A stretch of 64,000 nucleotides of DNA from Microcella humidisoli (GTDB lineage: Bacteria > Actinomycetota > Actinomycetes > Actinomycetales > Microbacteriaceae). A program made the translations under genes and the position numbers. Below the pieces are notes generated by a model that was given only the letters and a program-made list of their open reading frames with translations, searched no databases and was not told the DNA's origin. Below, one piece after another: positions 17,580 through 29,647 of this stretch (position 1 is its first letter; the number at the start of each line of letters is the position of its first letter). Location: NCBI RefSeq assembly GCF_024362325.1, contig NZ_CP101497.1, positions 2,480,001 through 2,544,000 of the forward strand, read 5' to 3'.

Positions 17580-18807
17580 CCCCGGCAAGCCCCGTGTCGG
17601 TCAGCCAGACGCGGATCGCGCGCTCCCACCGCTCGGCGTCGAAGTTCCAGAGCTTCGTGTGGCGGGCGACCGCGAAGCGCTCGAGCCGCACGACATCCGG
17701 CCGCGCCGCGGCGAGGGCGGCGCTGCCGTCGATCGGCACGTATCCGTCGTCGTCGCTGTGCAGCAGCAGCATCGGGATGCGCAGCGACGCCGCGCGCGCG
17801 AGCACGTCGAGCCGCTCGAAGTCGATGGGTTCGGCGAGCCCCACCCACTGCGAGGCCCGGTCGGACCCGAGCATCGCGAGCGCCGCGTCGCGCACGGGCG
17901 CGGGCAGTCGCGCGGCCTCGGCCTGGAACCGCAGCACCGAGAGCCAGTCGACGACGGGCGACTCGAGCACGACGCCGTCGATGTGCTCGGCGAGCGGCGA
18001 GCGCGTGATGCACTGCAGCACCGTGGCGCCCCCCATCGACCAGCCCATGAGCACGATCCGACGTGCGCCCTCGTGCCGGGCGACGGTGATGGCGGCCTCG
18101 ACGTCGCGCCATTCCTCGTCGCCGAGGGCGTAGCGTCCGTCGTGGCTCGGCGGGGCATCCCCGTCGTTGCGGTAGCTGATGAGCAGGCAGCGGTAGCCCG
18201 CCGCGCGCAGGACGGCGACCGCGCGCAACCCTTCGGCGCGCGTGACGCCCCGACCGTGCACGAGGATCGCCCAAGAGGCGCTCGGCTCCGCCGGCTCGAT
18301 CTGCCAGGCGGGGGCGATGCCGACCGGCGTGGGGATTCCGACCTCGCGGAACGGGAGCCCGAGGTCGGCAGGCGTCAGGTACCACCACCCCGCCCACCGG
18401 CCGTGGGATGCCCGCTCGAGGTCGCCGCGCTGCACCCCCTCCAGGCGGCGCAGCACCGTGCGGTCGTCCTGCTCGAGCACGTCCGCGACGCGCGCATGCC
18501 CCCGATCGTGATCGAACCAGAGGCTGTACCGACCCGGCACGACCGTGTCGGGCGAGCGCCCCAGCCGCACGGTCGAGGCCGCGAGGTCGACGGCGACGAT
18601 GTCGACATCCTGCCGCCGGCGGCGCGGCGGCGTCACAACGTCGCGAGCGACGCGCAGAGCCACGAGTCCTGCTCCGAGCAGGCCGGCGGCCGTCGCGACG
18701 AGCATGACGGCGGCGGCGCGCACCGCGATGCGGCGTCGCCCCCTCACGGGCGCCCCGACGGGCGGTGCGGGTACGGAACGGCGAGTCTCACGCCTCGACG
18801 GTAGCAA
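17503..18807 (-). CDS. Membrane-anchored alpha/beta hydrolase
   Basis: Up to 434 residues. A basic N-terminus and one hydrophobic helix (VRAAAVMLVATAAGLLGAGLV, about 28-48) precede a beta-rich stretch and an alpha/beta hydrolase domain (about 180-405) with AILVHGRG (oxyanion), the nucleophile elbow LMGWSMGG, and a late acidic/His pair in LLHSDDDGYVPI and VARHTKLWN. Substrate unknown. The TTG at 18807 is the longest start; the GTG at 18747 would still include the anchor helix. The C-terminal tail is Arg/Pro-rich and overlaps the convergent reductase. Confidence 0.85.
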   Translation of the reverse strand: MLPSRRETRRSVPAPPVGAPVRGRRRIAVRAAAVMLVATAAGLLGAGLVALRVARDVVTPPRRRRQDVDIVAVDLAASTVRLGRSPDTVVPGRYSLWFDHDRGHARVADVLEQDDRTVLRRLEGVQRGDLERASHGRWAGWWYLTPADLGLPFREVGIPTPVGIAPAWQIEPAEPSASWAILVHGRGVTRAEGLRAVAVLRAAGYRCLLISYRNDGDAPPSHDGRYALGDEEWRDVEAAITVARHEGARRIVLMGWSMGGATVLQCITRSPLAEHIDGVVLESPVVDWLSVLRFQAEAARLPAPVRDAALAMLGSDRASQWVGLAEPIDFERLDVLARAASLRIPMLLLHSDDDGYVPIDGSAALAAARPDVVRLERFAVARHTKLWNFDAERWERAIRVWLTDTGLAGATAPAASDRTARPRRPRAAEPPSAD

Positions 18808-18826
18808 GACGGCCTAGTCTGCACAC

Positions 18827-19426
18827 GTGTCCCCCGCCACGGCCGCAGAGCCGACGCCGCAGGCCGTCTTCGACGGGCTCATCGCCTCGGTCGGCCGCGC
18901 ACGGCTGCGGGAGGAACTCGAGGTCTCGACCATCCCGGCCCCCGGAGGTCTCGCACCCTTCTCCTATGCGCTCGCCGCCGATGTGAATCCCGCCCGGCAC
19001 GCTGACGACTCCGACCTCGGCACGGGGCGGCTCATCATCCTCTTCGACCCCGAAGCGCCCGAGGGCTGGGGCGGCCCGGTGCGGGTCATCTGCTACGCGC
19101 AAGCACCGCTCGAGACCGAGATCGGCCTCGACCCGTTCGTGGCCGACGTGGCCTGGTCGTGGCTCGTCGACGCGCTCTCCGCCCGTGGCGCCGACTACAC
19201 GGCCGCGAGCGGCACCGCGACGAAAGTGCTCTCCACGGGCTACGGCGAGCTCGCCGCCCAGGGCAGCGGCGCGCAGATCGAGCTCCGCGCCTCGTGGACG
19301 CCGCTCGACGACGATCTCGCCGCGCACGTCGAAGGCTGGGCCGAACTGCTCTGCATGGTCGCGGGGTACCCACCGACGGCCGAGGGCGTGGCGGTGCTGC
19401 CGCCGCGGCGGGGGTCGCGTGGCTGA
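18827..19426 (+). CDS. DUF3000-domain protein
   Basis: 199-residue actinobacterial protein of unknown function. Recognisable DUF3000 features are FSYALAADVN near residue 45, GRLIILFDPEAPEGWGGPVRVICYAQAPLETEIG and the C-terminal EGWAELLCMVAGYPPT. It is characteristically next to the RNase D-type gene, and here its stop overlaps that gene's GTG start. GTG start at 18827, 20 bp from the divergent hydrolase start. Confidence 0.9.
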   Translation: MSPATAAEPTPQAVFDGLIASVGRARLREELEVSTIPAPGGLAPFSYALAADVNPARHADDSDLGTGRLIILFDPEAPEGWGGPVRVICYAQAPLETEIGLDPFVADVAWSWLVDALSARGADYTAASGTATKVLSTGYGELAAQGSGAQIELRASWTPLDDDLAAHVEGWAELLCMVAGYPPTAEGVAVLPPRRGSRG

Positions 19427-20801
19427 GCGTCCCCCCGTCACCGATCCGTTCGCCGTGCCGCCGCCGATTCCGCCGCGCGCGCGGTCGACCGCGCCGTCGA
19501 TCGCGCCGTCGCGGCGCACCGGGCAGTCTGTGCCGGATGCCCAGCCGTCGCCTCCCGAGTCGCCGACGCCCGAAGCTTCCCCGGCACTGCCGACCGCGCG
19601 GCTCGCGCGCACGCCGCACGTCATCGACTCCCGCGAGGAGTACCTCGCGGCGGTGGCCGAGCTCGCCGCCGCGAGCGGCCCGGTCGCGGTGGATGCCGAG
19701 CGGGCGAGCGGGTTCCGCTACTCGCAGCGGGCCTACCTCATCCAAGTCTTCCGGCGCGGTGCCGGCACGTTCCTGTTCGATCCCCCCGCGATCGGCGCCT
19801 TCGCCGAGCTGCAGGCCGCGATCGGCGAGGTGGAGTGGGTGCTGCACGCGGCGAGCCAAGACCTCTCGTGCCTGCGGGAGGTCGGCCTCGACCCGGTGCT
19901 GCTGTTCGACACCGAGCTGGGCGCCCGCCTCGCGGGCATGCCGCGGGTGGGTCTCGGCGCCGTCGTCGAGGAGACCTTGGGACTGCACCTCGCGAAGGAG
20001 CACTCGGCCGCCGACTGGTCGACGCGCCCGCTGCCGGACTCGTGGCTCACCTATGCGGCTCTTGACGTCGAGCTGCTGCTCGACGTGCGCGACCGCATCG
20101 CCGAGCGCCTGGAGGAGGCCGGCAAGAGCACGATCGCGGCGCAGGAGTTCGCGGCGGTGCTCGCGAAGCCCGCAGCAGAGCCCAAGGCCGAGCCCTGGCG
20201 CCGCCTGTCGGGCATCTCGACCGTGCGGGGTCAGCGAGCGCTCGCCGTGGCGCGCGAGCTGTGGCGGGCGCGCGACGACTACGCCCAGGAGGTCGATACG
20301 TCTCCCGGTCGCCTCCTCCCCGATGCGTCCATCGTGGCTGCCGCGCGCGCACCGCTCGCCTCGAAGCGCGACCTGGCAGCCCTCAAGACCTTCATGGGGA
20401 GGGCCAGCCGGGCCCAGATCGACCGGTGGTGGGCTGCGATCGAGGCCGGACTCGCGACCGACGACCTGCCTGCCCACCGCAGCTCGGAGGAGAGCATCCC
20501 GCCCCCGCGCTCGTGGGCTGATCGCAGCCCGGAAGCCGACCGCCGCTATCGGGGCGTGCGTCCGCGCCTGCAGGCCATCGCCGAGGGGATCGACCTGCCG
20601 GTCGAGAACCTGCTGACGCCCGAGCACGTGCGCCGCATCTGCTGGGCGCCTCCGGCCGAGATCACCCTTCAGAGCATCGGCGAGACCCTCTCCGGGCTCG
20701 GCGCGCGCCCCTGGCAGATTGACGCAACCGCACAGGCGATCGCCGAAGCCTTTGTCGAGGCGCTCCAAGAGCCGGTCGAGGCCTCCGAGTCCGGTTCGTA
20801 G
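19419..20801 (+). CDS. rnd: RNase D-type 3'-5' exonuclease with HRDC domain
   Basis: 460-residue protein. A disordered Pro/Ser-rich N-terminus (1-60) is followed by a DEDD exonuclease domain: VAVDAERASGFRYSQ (DxE), HAASQDLSCL (second Asp region) and TYAALDVELLLDVRD (YxxxD-type motif III). The HRDC domain starts near residue 265. Such enzymes trim 3' ends of stable RNAs. The GTG at 19419 overlaps the DUF3000 stop; frames further upstream would lie inside that gene. Confidence 0.92.
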   Translation: MAERPPVTDPFAVPPPIPPRARSTAPSIAPSRRTGQSVPDAQPSPPESPTPEASPALPTARLARTPHVIDSREEYLAAVAELAAASGPVAVDAERASGFRYSQRAYLIQVFRRGAGTFLFDPPAIGAFAELQAAIGEVEWVLHAASQDLSCLREVGLDPVLLFDTELGARLAGMPRVGLGAVVEETLGLHLAKEHSAADWSTRPLPDSWLTYAALDVELLLDVRDRIAERLEEAGKSTIAAQEFAAVLAKPAAEPKAEPWRRLSGISTVRGQRALAVARELWRARDDYAQEVDTSPGRLLPDASIVAAARAPLASKRDLAALKTFMGRASRAQIDRWWAAIEAGLATDDLPAHRSSEESIPPPRSWADRSPEADRRYRGVRPRLQAIAEGIDLPVENLLTPEHVRRICWAPPAEITLQSIGETLSGLGARPWQIDATAQAIAEAFVEALQEPVEASESGS

Positions 20802-20881
20802 GAACACGCAGGGCTTCGCACCCCCTCCCGGCGGCCTCCCTAGGCTGAGCGCCAGACCATCAACCCCTGGGAGGCACCATC

Positions 20882-22081
20882 GTGGCTGAACGAGCCGACG
20901 TCGTATTCGTGGACGGAGTCCGAACCCCGTTCGGGCGTGCGGGCGAGAAGGGCATGTACTGGAACACCCGTGCCGACGATCTGATCGTGAAGGCGATGAT
21001 CGGGCTGCTCGAGCGCAACCCCTCGCTGCCGAAGGAGCGGGTCGACGAGGTCGCGATCGCCGCGACGACCCAGGTCGGCGACCAGGGCCTGACGCTCGGG
21101 CGCACCGCCGCGATCCTCGCCGGCCTGCCGCTCAGCGTTCCCGGCTACGCGATCGACCGCATGTGCGCGGGCGCCATGACCTCGGTGACCACGACGGCCG
21201 GCGGCATCGCCTTCGGCGCCTATGACATCGCCATCGCGGGCGGCGTCGAGCACATGGGACGCCACCCCATGGGATTCGGGGCCGACCCGAACCCCCGCTT
21301 CGTCGCCGAGAAGCTCGTGAGCGGCGACGCGCTCAACATGGGCCTCACCGCCGAGCGCCTGCACGACCGGTTCCCGGCGCTCACCAAGGAGCGCGCCGAC
21401 CGCTTCGGCATGCGCAGCCAGCAGAAGGTCGCCGCCGCCTACGCCGCGGGCAAGATCCAGCCCGACCTCGTGCCCGTCGCGTTGCGCAGCGAGACCGGTT
21501 TCGGGCTCGCGACCACCGACGAGGGACTTCGGCCGGAGACGACCATGGAGGGCCTCGCCGGGCTGAAGACGCCGTTCCGCCCGCACGGTCGCGTGACCGC
21601 CGGCAATGCATCCCCCCTCACCGATGGCGCGACCGTGAGCCTGCTCGCGAGCGCCGACGCGGCGAAAGAGCTTGGCCTCACGACGAAGATGCGCCTCGTG
21701 AGCTTCGCCTACGCCGGGGTCGCCCCCGAGGTCATGGGCATCGGCCCGATCCCCTCGACCGAGAAGGCACTGAAGAATGCCGGGCTCTCGATCGACGACA
21801 TCGGCCTCTTCGAGCTCAACGAGGCCTTCGCCGTGCAGGTGCTGAGCCTGCTCGACCACTTCGGCATCGACGACGACGATGACCGCGTCAACCCCTGGGG
21901 CGGCGCGATCGCGCTCGGCCACCCGCTCGCGAGCTCGGGCGTGCGTCTCATGATCCAGCTCGCCCGGCAGTTCGAAGAGCGTCCCGATGTGCGCTACGGC
22001 CTTACGGCCATGTGCGTCGGCCTCGGTCAGGGCGGCAGCGTCATCTGGGAGAACCCGCACTACACCGGAAAGAAGGCCTGA
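20882..22081 (+). CDS. fadA: Acetyl-CoA acyltransferase (thiolase)
   Basis: 399-residue thiolase completing beta-oxidation by cleaving 3-ketoacyl-CoA. Acyl-accepting Cys in IDRMCAGAMTSV, then NEAFAVQVLSLLD, GHPLASSGVRL (catalytic His) and the second Cys in TAMCVGLGQGGS. GTG start with GGGAGG 8 bases upstream. The fadB gene begins 2 bp after its stop, so they form an operon and presumably the trifunctional-type complex. Confidence 0.97.
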   Translation: MAERADVVFVDGVRTPFGRAGEKGMYWNTRADDLIVKAMIGLLERNPSLPKERVDEVAIAATTQVGDQGLTLGRTAAILAGLPLSVPGYAIDRMCAGAMTSVTTTAGGIAFGAYDIAIAGGVEHMGRHPMGFGADPNPRFVAEKLVSGDALNMGLTAERLHDRFPALTKERADRFGMRSQQKVAAAYAAGKIQPDLVPVALRSETGFGLATTDEGLRPETTMEGLAGLKTPFRPHGRVTAGNASPLTDGATVSLLASADAAKELGLTTKMRLVSFAYAGVAPEVMGIGPIPSTEKALKNAGLSIDDIGLFELNEAFAVQVLSLLDHFGIDDDDDRVNPWGGAIALGHPLASSGVRLMIQLARQFEERPDVRYGLTAMCVGLGQGGSVIWENPHYTGKKA

Positions 22082-22083
22082 CC

Positions 22084-24249
22084 GTGGCGACCACGAGCGC
22101 GACCGCGCAGTACTCCCCCGACCAGTTCGCCGAGCTGCGCTCGCTGAGCGATGACGAGGTCGTCACGCACAGCTACGTGCGCGACGTGCCGCTGCCGAGC
22201 GGTGGGATGCTGGCCCTCGTCACGCTCGACAACGGGCGCGACCACACGCGGCCGAGCACGCTCGGCCCCGAGGGTCTCATGCAGCTCGCGAGCGTCCTCG
22301 ACGCGCAGAAGGCGCGCGCCGCCGCGGGCGAGATCCGCGCCCTCGCGATCACGGGCAAGCCGTTCATCCTCGCCGCGGGCGCCGACCTCTCGAAGGTCGG
22401 CGACATCCCGAGCTATGAGGCGGGCTTGCAGATGGCCCAGCTCGGGCACTACGCGCTCGGCAAGCTCGGTGAGCTCGGCGTGCCGTCGTTCTGCTTCATC
22501 AACGGTCTTGCGCTCGGCGGCGGGGTCGAGGTCGCCCTCAACTGCGACTACCGCACGCTCGACTCGAGCGCCGCGGCGCTCGCGCTGCCCGAAGTGTTCC
22601 TCGGCATCATCCCCGGCTGGGGCGGCGCCTGGCTGCTGCCCAACCTCATCGGCATCGAGAACGCGCTCAAGGTCGTCGTTGAGAACCCGCTCAAGAACAA
22701 CCGCATGCTCAAGCCCGCCGAGGCGTTCGAGCTCGGCATGGCCGACGTGCTGCTGTCGCCGGCCAACTTCCTCGAGGACTCGATCCGCTGGGCCGACGGC
22801 GTGCTCACGGGCGCGACGAAGGTCAAGCGCCCGAACGAGCCCGGCAAGCTCGAGCGGGCCGTGAAGTGGGATGTCGCGATCGGCATCGCGCGCAAGACCC
22901 TCGAGAAGCGCCTCGGCACGGTCGCGAAGTCGCCGTACGCGGCGCTCGAGCTGCTCGCCGCGGCCAAGAGCTCGACCAAGGCCGAGGGCTTCGCAGCGGA
23001 GGACAAAGCCCTGGCCGACCTCGTCGCGGGCGACCAGTTCCGCGCATCCATCTACGCCTTCAATCTGGTGCAGAAGCGGGCCAAGAAGCCCGCCGGCGCC
23101 CCCGACAAGGCGCTCGCGAAGAAGGTCACGAAGGTGGGCGTGCTCGGCGCCGGGCTCATGGCGAGCCAGTTCGCCCTGCTCTTCCTGCGCCGCCTGCAGG
23201 TGCCGGTGATCATCACCGACCTCGATCAGGCGCGCGTCGACAAGGGGCTCGACTACATCCGCGGCGAGATCGATGGCCTGCTGCAGAAGGGCCGCATCGA
23301 TGCCGATGAGGCCAACCGGCTCAACGCCCTCCTCACCGGCACGACCGACAAGGCCGACTTCGCCGATTGCGACTGGGTCATCGAGGCGGTCTTCGAAGAG
23401 CTCTCGATCAAGCAGGATGTCTTCGCCGAAATCGAGCAGCACATCTCGCCCGAGGCCGTGCTCGCCACCAACACCTCCTCGCTCTCGGTCGAGCAGATCG
23501 GCGCGAAGCTGAAGAACCCCGAGCGCGTCGTCGGGTTCCACTTCTTCAACCCCGTCGCCGTCATGCCGCTCATCGAGGTCGTCAACACCCCGGCGACCGA
23601 TGAGGCGACGCTCGCCACGGCCATGGCCACGGCGCACGCCCTGCGCAAGAACGCGGTCATCACGGCCGACACTCCGGGCTTCGTCGTCAACCGGATCCTC
23701 GCGAAGGTGCTCGGCGAGGCGATGCACGCCGTCGAACTCGGCACCCCGTTCGAGACCGTCGTCGAGGCGCAACGCCACTTCGGCCTGCCGATGGACCCGT
23801 TCGTGCTGCTCGACCTCGTCGGTCTCAAGGTCGGCGCGCACGTGCTCGACACGCACCACGCGGCCTTCCCCGACCGCTTCTTCGAGTCGCGCGCTCTCCA
23901 CGAGCTCGCGGAAGCGGGGGTGCTCCTCGAGAAGGACGCGAAGGGCCAGTCGAAGGGCATCGACAAGAAGGCCATCGCGATCGTCGCGAAGCACCGGCCG
24001 CAGGGCGCGCAGCCCTACACGGTCGAGCAGCTCACGGCGCGGCTCGAGGACGGCCTGGCCGACGAGATCCACCGCATGCTCGAGGACGGGGTCGTCGAGG
24101 CTGCCGAGGACATCGACCTCTGCATGATCCTCGGCGCGGGCTGGCCGTTCCAGATGGGCGGCGTGACGCCGTTCCTCGACCGGGTCGGCGCCTCCGAGCG
24201 CGTGTTCGGCGGCACGTTCCACGAGCCGCGCATCCGCGGCATCCGCTGA
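22084..24249 (+). CDS. fadB: Enoyl-CoA hydratase / 3-hydroxyacyl-CoA dehydrogenase
   Basis: 721-residue bifunctional beta-oxidation enzyme. The N-terminal crotonase domain (about 30-300) has FILAAGADLSKVG and INGLALGGGVEVALNCDYR; the dehydrogenase domain (about 340-620) begins VGVLGAGLMASQFALLFL (NAD-binding GxGxxA) and includes NTSSLSVEQIG and FHFFNPVAVMPLIEVV (catalytic His). A second C-terminal HAD-type repeat ends the protein. GTG at 22084 is chosen because it sits right after fadA; an upstream frame would be inside fadA. Confidence 0.97.
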   Translation: MATTSATAQYSPDQFAELRSLSDDEVVTHSYVRDVPLPSGGMLALVTLDNGRDHTRPSTLGPEGLMQLASVLDAQKARAAAGEIRALAITGKPFILAAGADLSKVGDIPSYEAGLQMAQLGHYALGKLGELGVPSFCFINGLALGGGVEVALNCDYRTLDSSAAALALPEVFLGIIPGWGGAWLLPNLIGIENALKVVVENPLKNNRMLKPAEAFELGMADVLLSPANFLEDSIRWADGVLTGATKVKRPNEPGKLERAVKWDVAIGIARKTLEKRLGTVAKSPYAALELLAAAKSSTKAEGFAAEDKALADLVAGDQFRASIYAFNLVQKRAKKPAGAPDKALAKKVTKVGVLGAGLMASQFALLFLRRLQVPVIITDLDQARVDKGLDYIRGEIDGLLQKGRIDADEANRLNALLTGTTDKADFADCDWVIEAVFEELSIKQDVFAEIEQHISPEAVLATNTSSLSVEQIGAKLKNPERVVGFHFFNPVAVMPLIEVVNTPATDEATLATAMATAHALRKNAVITADTPGFVVNRILAKVLGEAMHAVELGTPFETVVEAQRHFGLPMDPFVLLDLVGLKVGAHVLDTHHAAFPDRFFESRALHELAEAGVLLEKDAKGQSKGIDKKAIAIVAKHRPQGAQPYTVEQLTARLEDGLADEIHRMLEDGVVEAAEDIDLCMILGAGWPFQMGGVTPFLDRVGASERVFGGTFHEPRIRGIR

Positions 24250-24255
24250 GGCTCC

Positions 24256-24285
24256 GCGGCGGCCTCCCGTGTCGGAGGCCGCCGC
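24256..24285 (+). terminator. Terminator after fadAB
   Basis: Perfect 12-bp GC-only-rich stem GCGGCGGCCTCC/GGAGGCCGCCGC with a 6-nt loop, 7 bp after the fadB stop. It ends only 12 bp before the next ATG, so the following reductase likely depends on read-through or a promoter overlapping this hairpin. Confidence 0.65.
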
Positions 24286-24297
24286 TACCCTCAGGGC

Positions 24298-24843
24298 ATG
24301 AGTGGTTCGACCGTCTACTACGTCGCCCAGAGCCTCGACGGCTTCATCGCCGACCGCGATGAGGCCCTCGACTGGCTGCTCGCCTTCGGCTTCGACGACT
24401 TCCAACAGCAGTACGACGCCTTCATCGGCGGCGTCGGCGCGATCGTTATGGGGGCCGGCACCCTGCGCTGGCTCGCGGCCGAGGGCGAGCCGTGGGGCTA
24501 CACGGGCACACCCACGTGGGTGGTGAGCAGCTCCGAGTCCCTGCCCGCGATCGTCGGCGCCTCCTACGAGCGGGTCGCCGACCCCGTCGCGGCGGTGACG
24601 GCGGCGCGCGCGGCGGCCGCGGGGCGCGACGTGTGGGTCGTGGGCGGCGGCGGGCTCGCGGGCTCCCTCGTCGACGCGGGTCTGCTCGACCGCCTGCACC
24701 TCACCGTGATGCCGGTGACGATCGGCGCCGGAACCCGGGTGCTGCCGCACGCCGCGGCGAGCATCCCCTGGCAGCTCGAATCGGCGCAGCCGATCGGTTC
24801 TGCGGGCGCCGTGGAGCTGCGTTATCGGGTGCGTTCGTCCTGA
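24298..24843 (+). CDS. DHFR-fold (RibD C-terminal) reductase
   Basis: 181-residue single-domain reductase-like protein: VYYVAQSLDGFIADRDEALDW, GAIVMGAGTLRW and the nucleotide loop VWVVGGGGLAGSLVDAGLLD, ending with LHLTVMPVTIGAGTRVLP. Related to, but shorter than, the copy at 16863. Substrate unknown. Its last 22 bp overlap the convergent dxs gene. Confidence 0.87.
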   Translation: MSGSTVYYVAQSLDGFIADRDEALDWLLAFGFDDFQQQYDAFIGGVGAIVMGAGTLRWLAAEGEPWGYTGTPTWVVSSSESLPAIVGASYERVADPVAAVTAARAAAAGRDVWVVGGGGLAGSLVDAGLLDRLHLTVMPVTIGAGTRVLPHAAASIPWQLESAQPIGSAGAVELRYRVRSS

Positions 24844-26768
24844 TCCACGCTCGCGCCGTGCTCGTCGGGCAGCGGCCGGGCGACGGGGATGCGCGTGCCG
24901 AGCACCTGCGCCACGAGGTCGCGCGCGATCGCCTGCGACGTGAGGCCGACCCGCTCGAGAATCTCCTCGCGCGTCGCGTGCTCCAAGAACTCGTCGGGGA
25001 GTCCGAGCTCATCAACGGCCGTGTCGACACCCGCCGCGCGGAGATCCTGACGGATGCGCGTGCCGATGCCGCCCACGCGCACGCCGTCTTCGATGCTCAC
25101 GAGGATGCGGTGGTCGCGAGCCAGCTCGATAACGCTCGAGGGCACGGGCACGACCCAGCGCGGGTCGACGACCGTCGCCCCGATGCCCTGGGCGGCGAGC
25201 CGATCCGCGACCTCGAGGCCGATCTTCGCCATCGGGCCGACCGTGACGATGAGAACGTCCTTGTGCGGCGCCTCGCGCAGCACGTCGACACCGTCGTCGG
25301 TGCGGCGCACCGCGTCGAACTCGGTGCCCACCGAGCCCTTCGAGAAGCGCACGACGGTCGGCGCATCGTCGACGGCCACCGCCTCGGCGAGCTCTTCCCG
25401 CAGGCGCGTCGCGTCGCGCGGCGCAGCGAGACGGATGTTCGGCACGACCTGGAGGATCGAGAGGTCCCACATGCCGTGGTGGCTGGCGCCGTCGGGCCCC
25501 GTGACACCCGCGCGATCGAGCACGAAGGTCACGCCGGCCTTGTGCAGCGCGACATCCATGAGCACCTGGTCGAACGCGCGGTTGATGAACGTCGCGTAGA
25601 CCGCCACGACCGGATGCATGCCGCCGAAGGCGAGGCCGGCGGCCGAGGTCACGGCATGCTGCTCGGCAATGCCCACATCGATGATGCGATCGGGGTGCTT
25701 CTCGGCGAGTTTGTGCAACCCCGTCGGGCGCAGCATGGCGGCGGTGATGCCCACGATGCGGCGGTCCTTGTCGGCCAGCGCCACGATCTCGTCGGCGAAG
25801 ACCGAGGTCCATGACGGACGGCTCGCCTGCTCGATCGACTCGCCCGTCTCGGGGTCGATCTGCCCGACGGCGTGGAACTGGTCGGCGACGTCGGCCAGCG
25901 CGGGCTCGTAGCCCTTGCCCTTCTGGGTGATCGCGTGCACGATGACGGGCGCGCTGTACTCCTTCGCCTGCCGCAGCGCGCGCTCGACGTCTTTCAAGTC
26001 GTGCCCGTCGATCGGGCCGATGTACTTGATGTCGAGGTTCGAGTACAGCGCCTCGTTGTTGGTGAACCGCGACAAGAACCCGTGCAACCCGCCGCGAACG
26101 CCGCGGTAGACCGCACGACCAGGAGCCCCGAAGAAGCCGAACGCCCGCTCCGTCCCCCGACGGAACCGGTAGTACGAGCGGCGCGTCCGCACCGTCGAGA
26201 GGAACCGGGCCATGCCGCCGATCGTCGGAGCATAGGAGCGCCCGTTGTCATTGACGACGATCACCAGATTGCGGCTGTTGTCATCGCTGATGTTGTTGAG
26301 CGCCTCCCAGGTCATGCCGCCCGTGAGCGCGCCATCACCGACGACGGCGATGACGTGGCGGTCGTCCTGGCCCGTCATCTCGAACGCGCGCGAGATTCCG
26401 TCGGCCCAGCTGAGCGAGCTCGACGCGTGCGAGCTCTCGACGATGTCGTGCTCGCTCTCCGAGCGCTGCGGGTAGCCCGCCAGGCCGCCCTTCTGCCGCA
26501 GCAGCGAGAAGTCTTGCCGGCCCGTCAGCAGCTTGTGCACGTACGACTGATGCCCGGTGTCCCACACGATCGCGTCGCGCGGCGAATCGAAGACCCGGTG
26601 GATGCCCAGCGTCAACTCGACGACGCCGAGGTTGGGCCCCAGGTGCCCTCCGGTCTTCGAGACCTCCGTCACCAGGAAACGGCGGATCTCCTCCGCCAGT
26701 TCGACCATCTGCGACTCAGAGAGCCGATCGAGGTCACGGGGGGTGCGGATCGCGTCGAGCAGTGCCAT
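24822..26768 (-). CDS. dxs: 1-deoxy-D-xylulose-5-phosphate synthase
   Basis: 648-residue thiamine-diphosphate transketolase-family enzyme starting the MEP isoprenoid pathway from pyruvate and glyceraldehyde 3-phosphate. Motifs: GHQSYVHKLLTGR, the ThDP motif VVGDGALTGGMTWEALNN...VVNDN, and VGIAEQHAVTSAAGLAFGG with the catalytic Glu. Length is normal. It follows acnA on the same strand, but the hairpin at 26804-26841 separates them. Confidence 0.97.
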   Translation of the reverse strand: MALLDAIRTPRDLDRLSESQMVELAEEIRRFLVTEVSKTGGHLGPNLGVVELTLGIHRVFDSPRDAIVWDTGHQSYVHKLLTGRQDFSLLRQKGGLAGYPQRSESEHDIVESSHASSSLSWADGISRAFEMTGQDDRHVIAVVGDGALTGGMTWEALNNISDDNSRNLVIVVNDNGRSYAPTIGGMARFLSTVRTRRSYYRFRRGTERAFGFFGAPGRAVYRGVRGGLHGFLSRFTNNEALYSNLDIKYIGPIDGHDLKDVERALRQAKEYSAPVIVHAITQKGKGYEPALADVADQFHAVGQIDPETGESIEQASRPSWTSVFADEIVALADKDRRIVGITAAMLRPTGLHKLAEKHPDRIIDVGIAEQHAVTSAAGLAFGGMHPVVAVYATFINRAFDQVLMDVALHKAGVTFVLDRAGVTGPDGASHHGMWDLSILQVVPNIRLAAPRDATRLREELAEAVAVDDAPTVVRFSKGSVGTEFDAVRRTDDGVDVLREAPHKDVLIVTVGPMAKIGLEVADRLAAQGIGATVVDPRWVVPVPSSVIELARDHRILVSIEDGVRVGGIGTRIRQDLRAAGVDTAVDELGLPDEFLEHATREEILERVGLTSQAIARDLVAQVLGTRIPVARPLPDEHGASVDQDERTR

Positions 26769-26803
26769 TCACCGAGTCTACGGGAGCGCGGTGGAGAGGC
26801 GGC

Positions 26804-26841
26804 CCGTCGACGAACGCCTGTTGCTGGGCGTTCGCCGACGG
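26804..26841 (-). terminator. Terminator after acnA
   Basis: Interrupted hairpin: outer stem CCGTCG/CGACGG and inner stem GAACGCC/GGCGTTC with a 2-nt internal loop, 13 bp after the acnA stop and before dxs. Confidence 0.5.
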
Positions 26842-26853
26842 TTCGCTGAACGA

Positions 26854-29538
<2,685 letters not shown>

Positions 29539-29615
29539 GGTGGCTCCTCATTGTGCACCGGGGCAGGCGCATCCGCCGCCCCGCATCGGACTCGACCAGC
29601 CTACTGGCCGAAAAC

Positions 29616-29633
29616 TATCTTGATATCGAGATA
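29616..29633. promoter_or_regulatory. Near-perfect palindrome upstream of acnA
   Basis: TATCTTGATATCGAGATA: 18-bp imperfect palindrome with an AT-rich core inside a high-GC region, in the 109-bp gap between acnA and the DUF3159 gene. Size and symmetry fit a MarR-family dimer site. A MarR-family citrate-responsive regulator (TamR) controls aconitase in Streptomyces, so such a site is plausible; the actual binder is unknown. Confidence 0.5.
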
Positions 29634-29647
29634 AATAATGCTAGCAC

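Noticed and set aside
22060..24750. Nearly 900-codon open frame antisense to fadB
   Set aside because: A composition-driven shadow of fadB; no domain visible and it crosses two sense genes.
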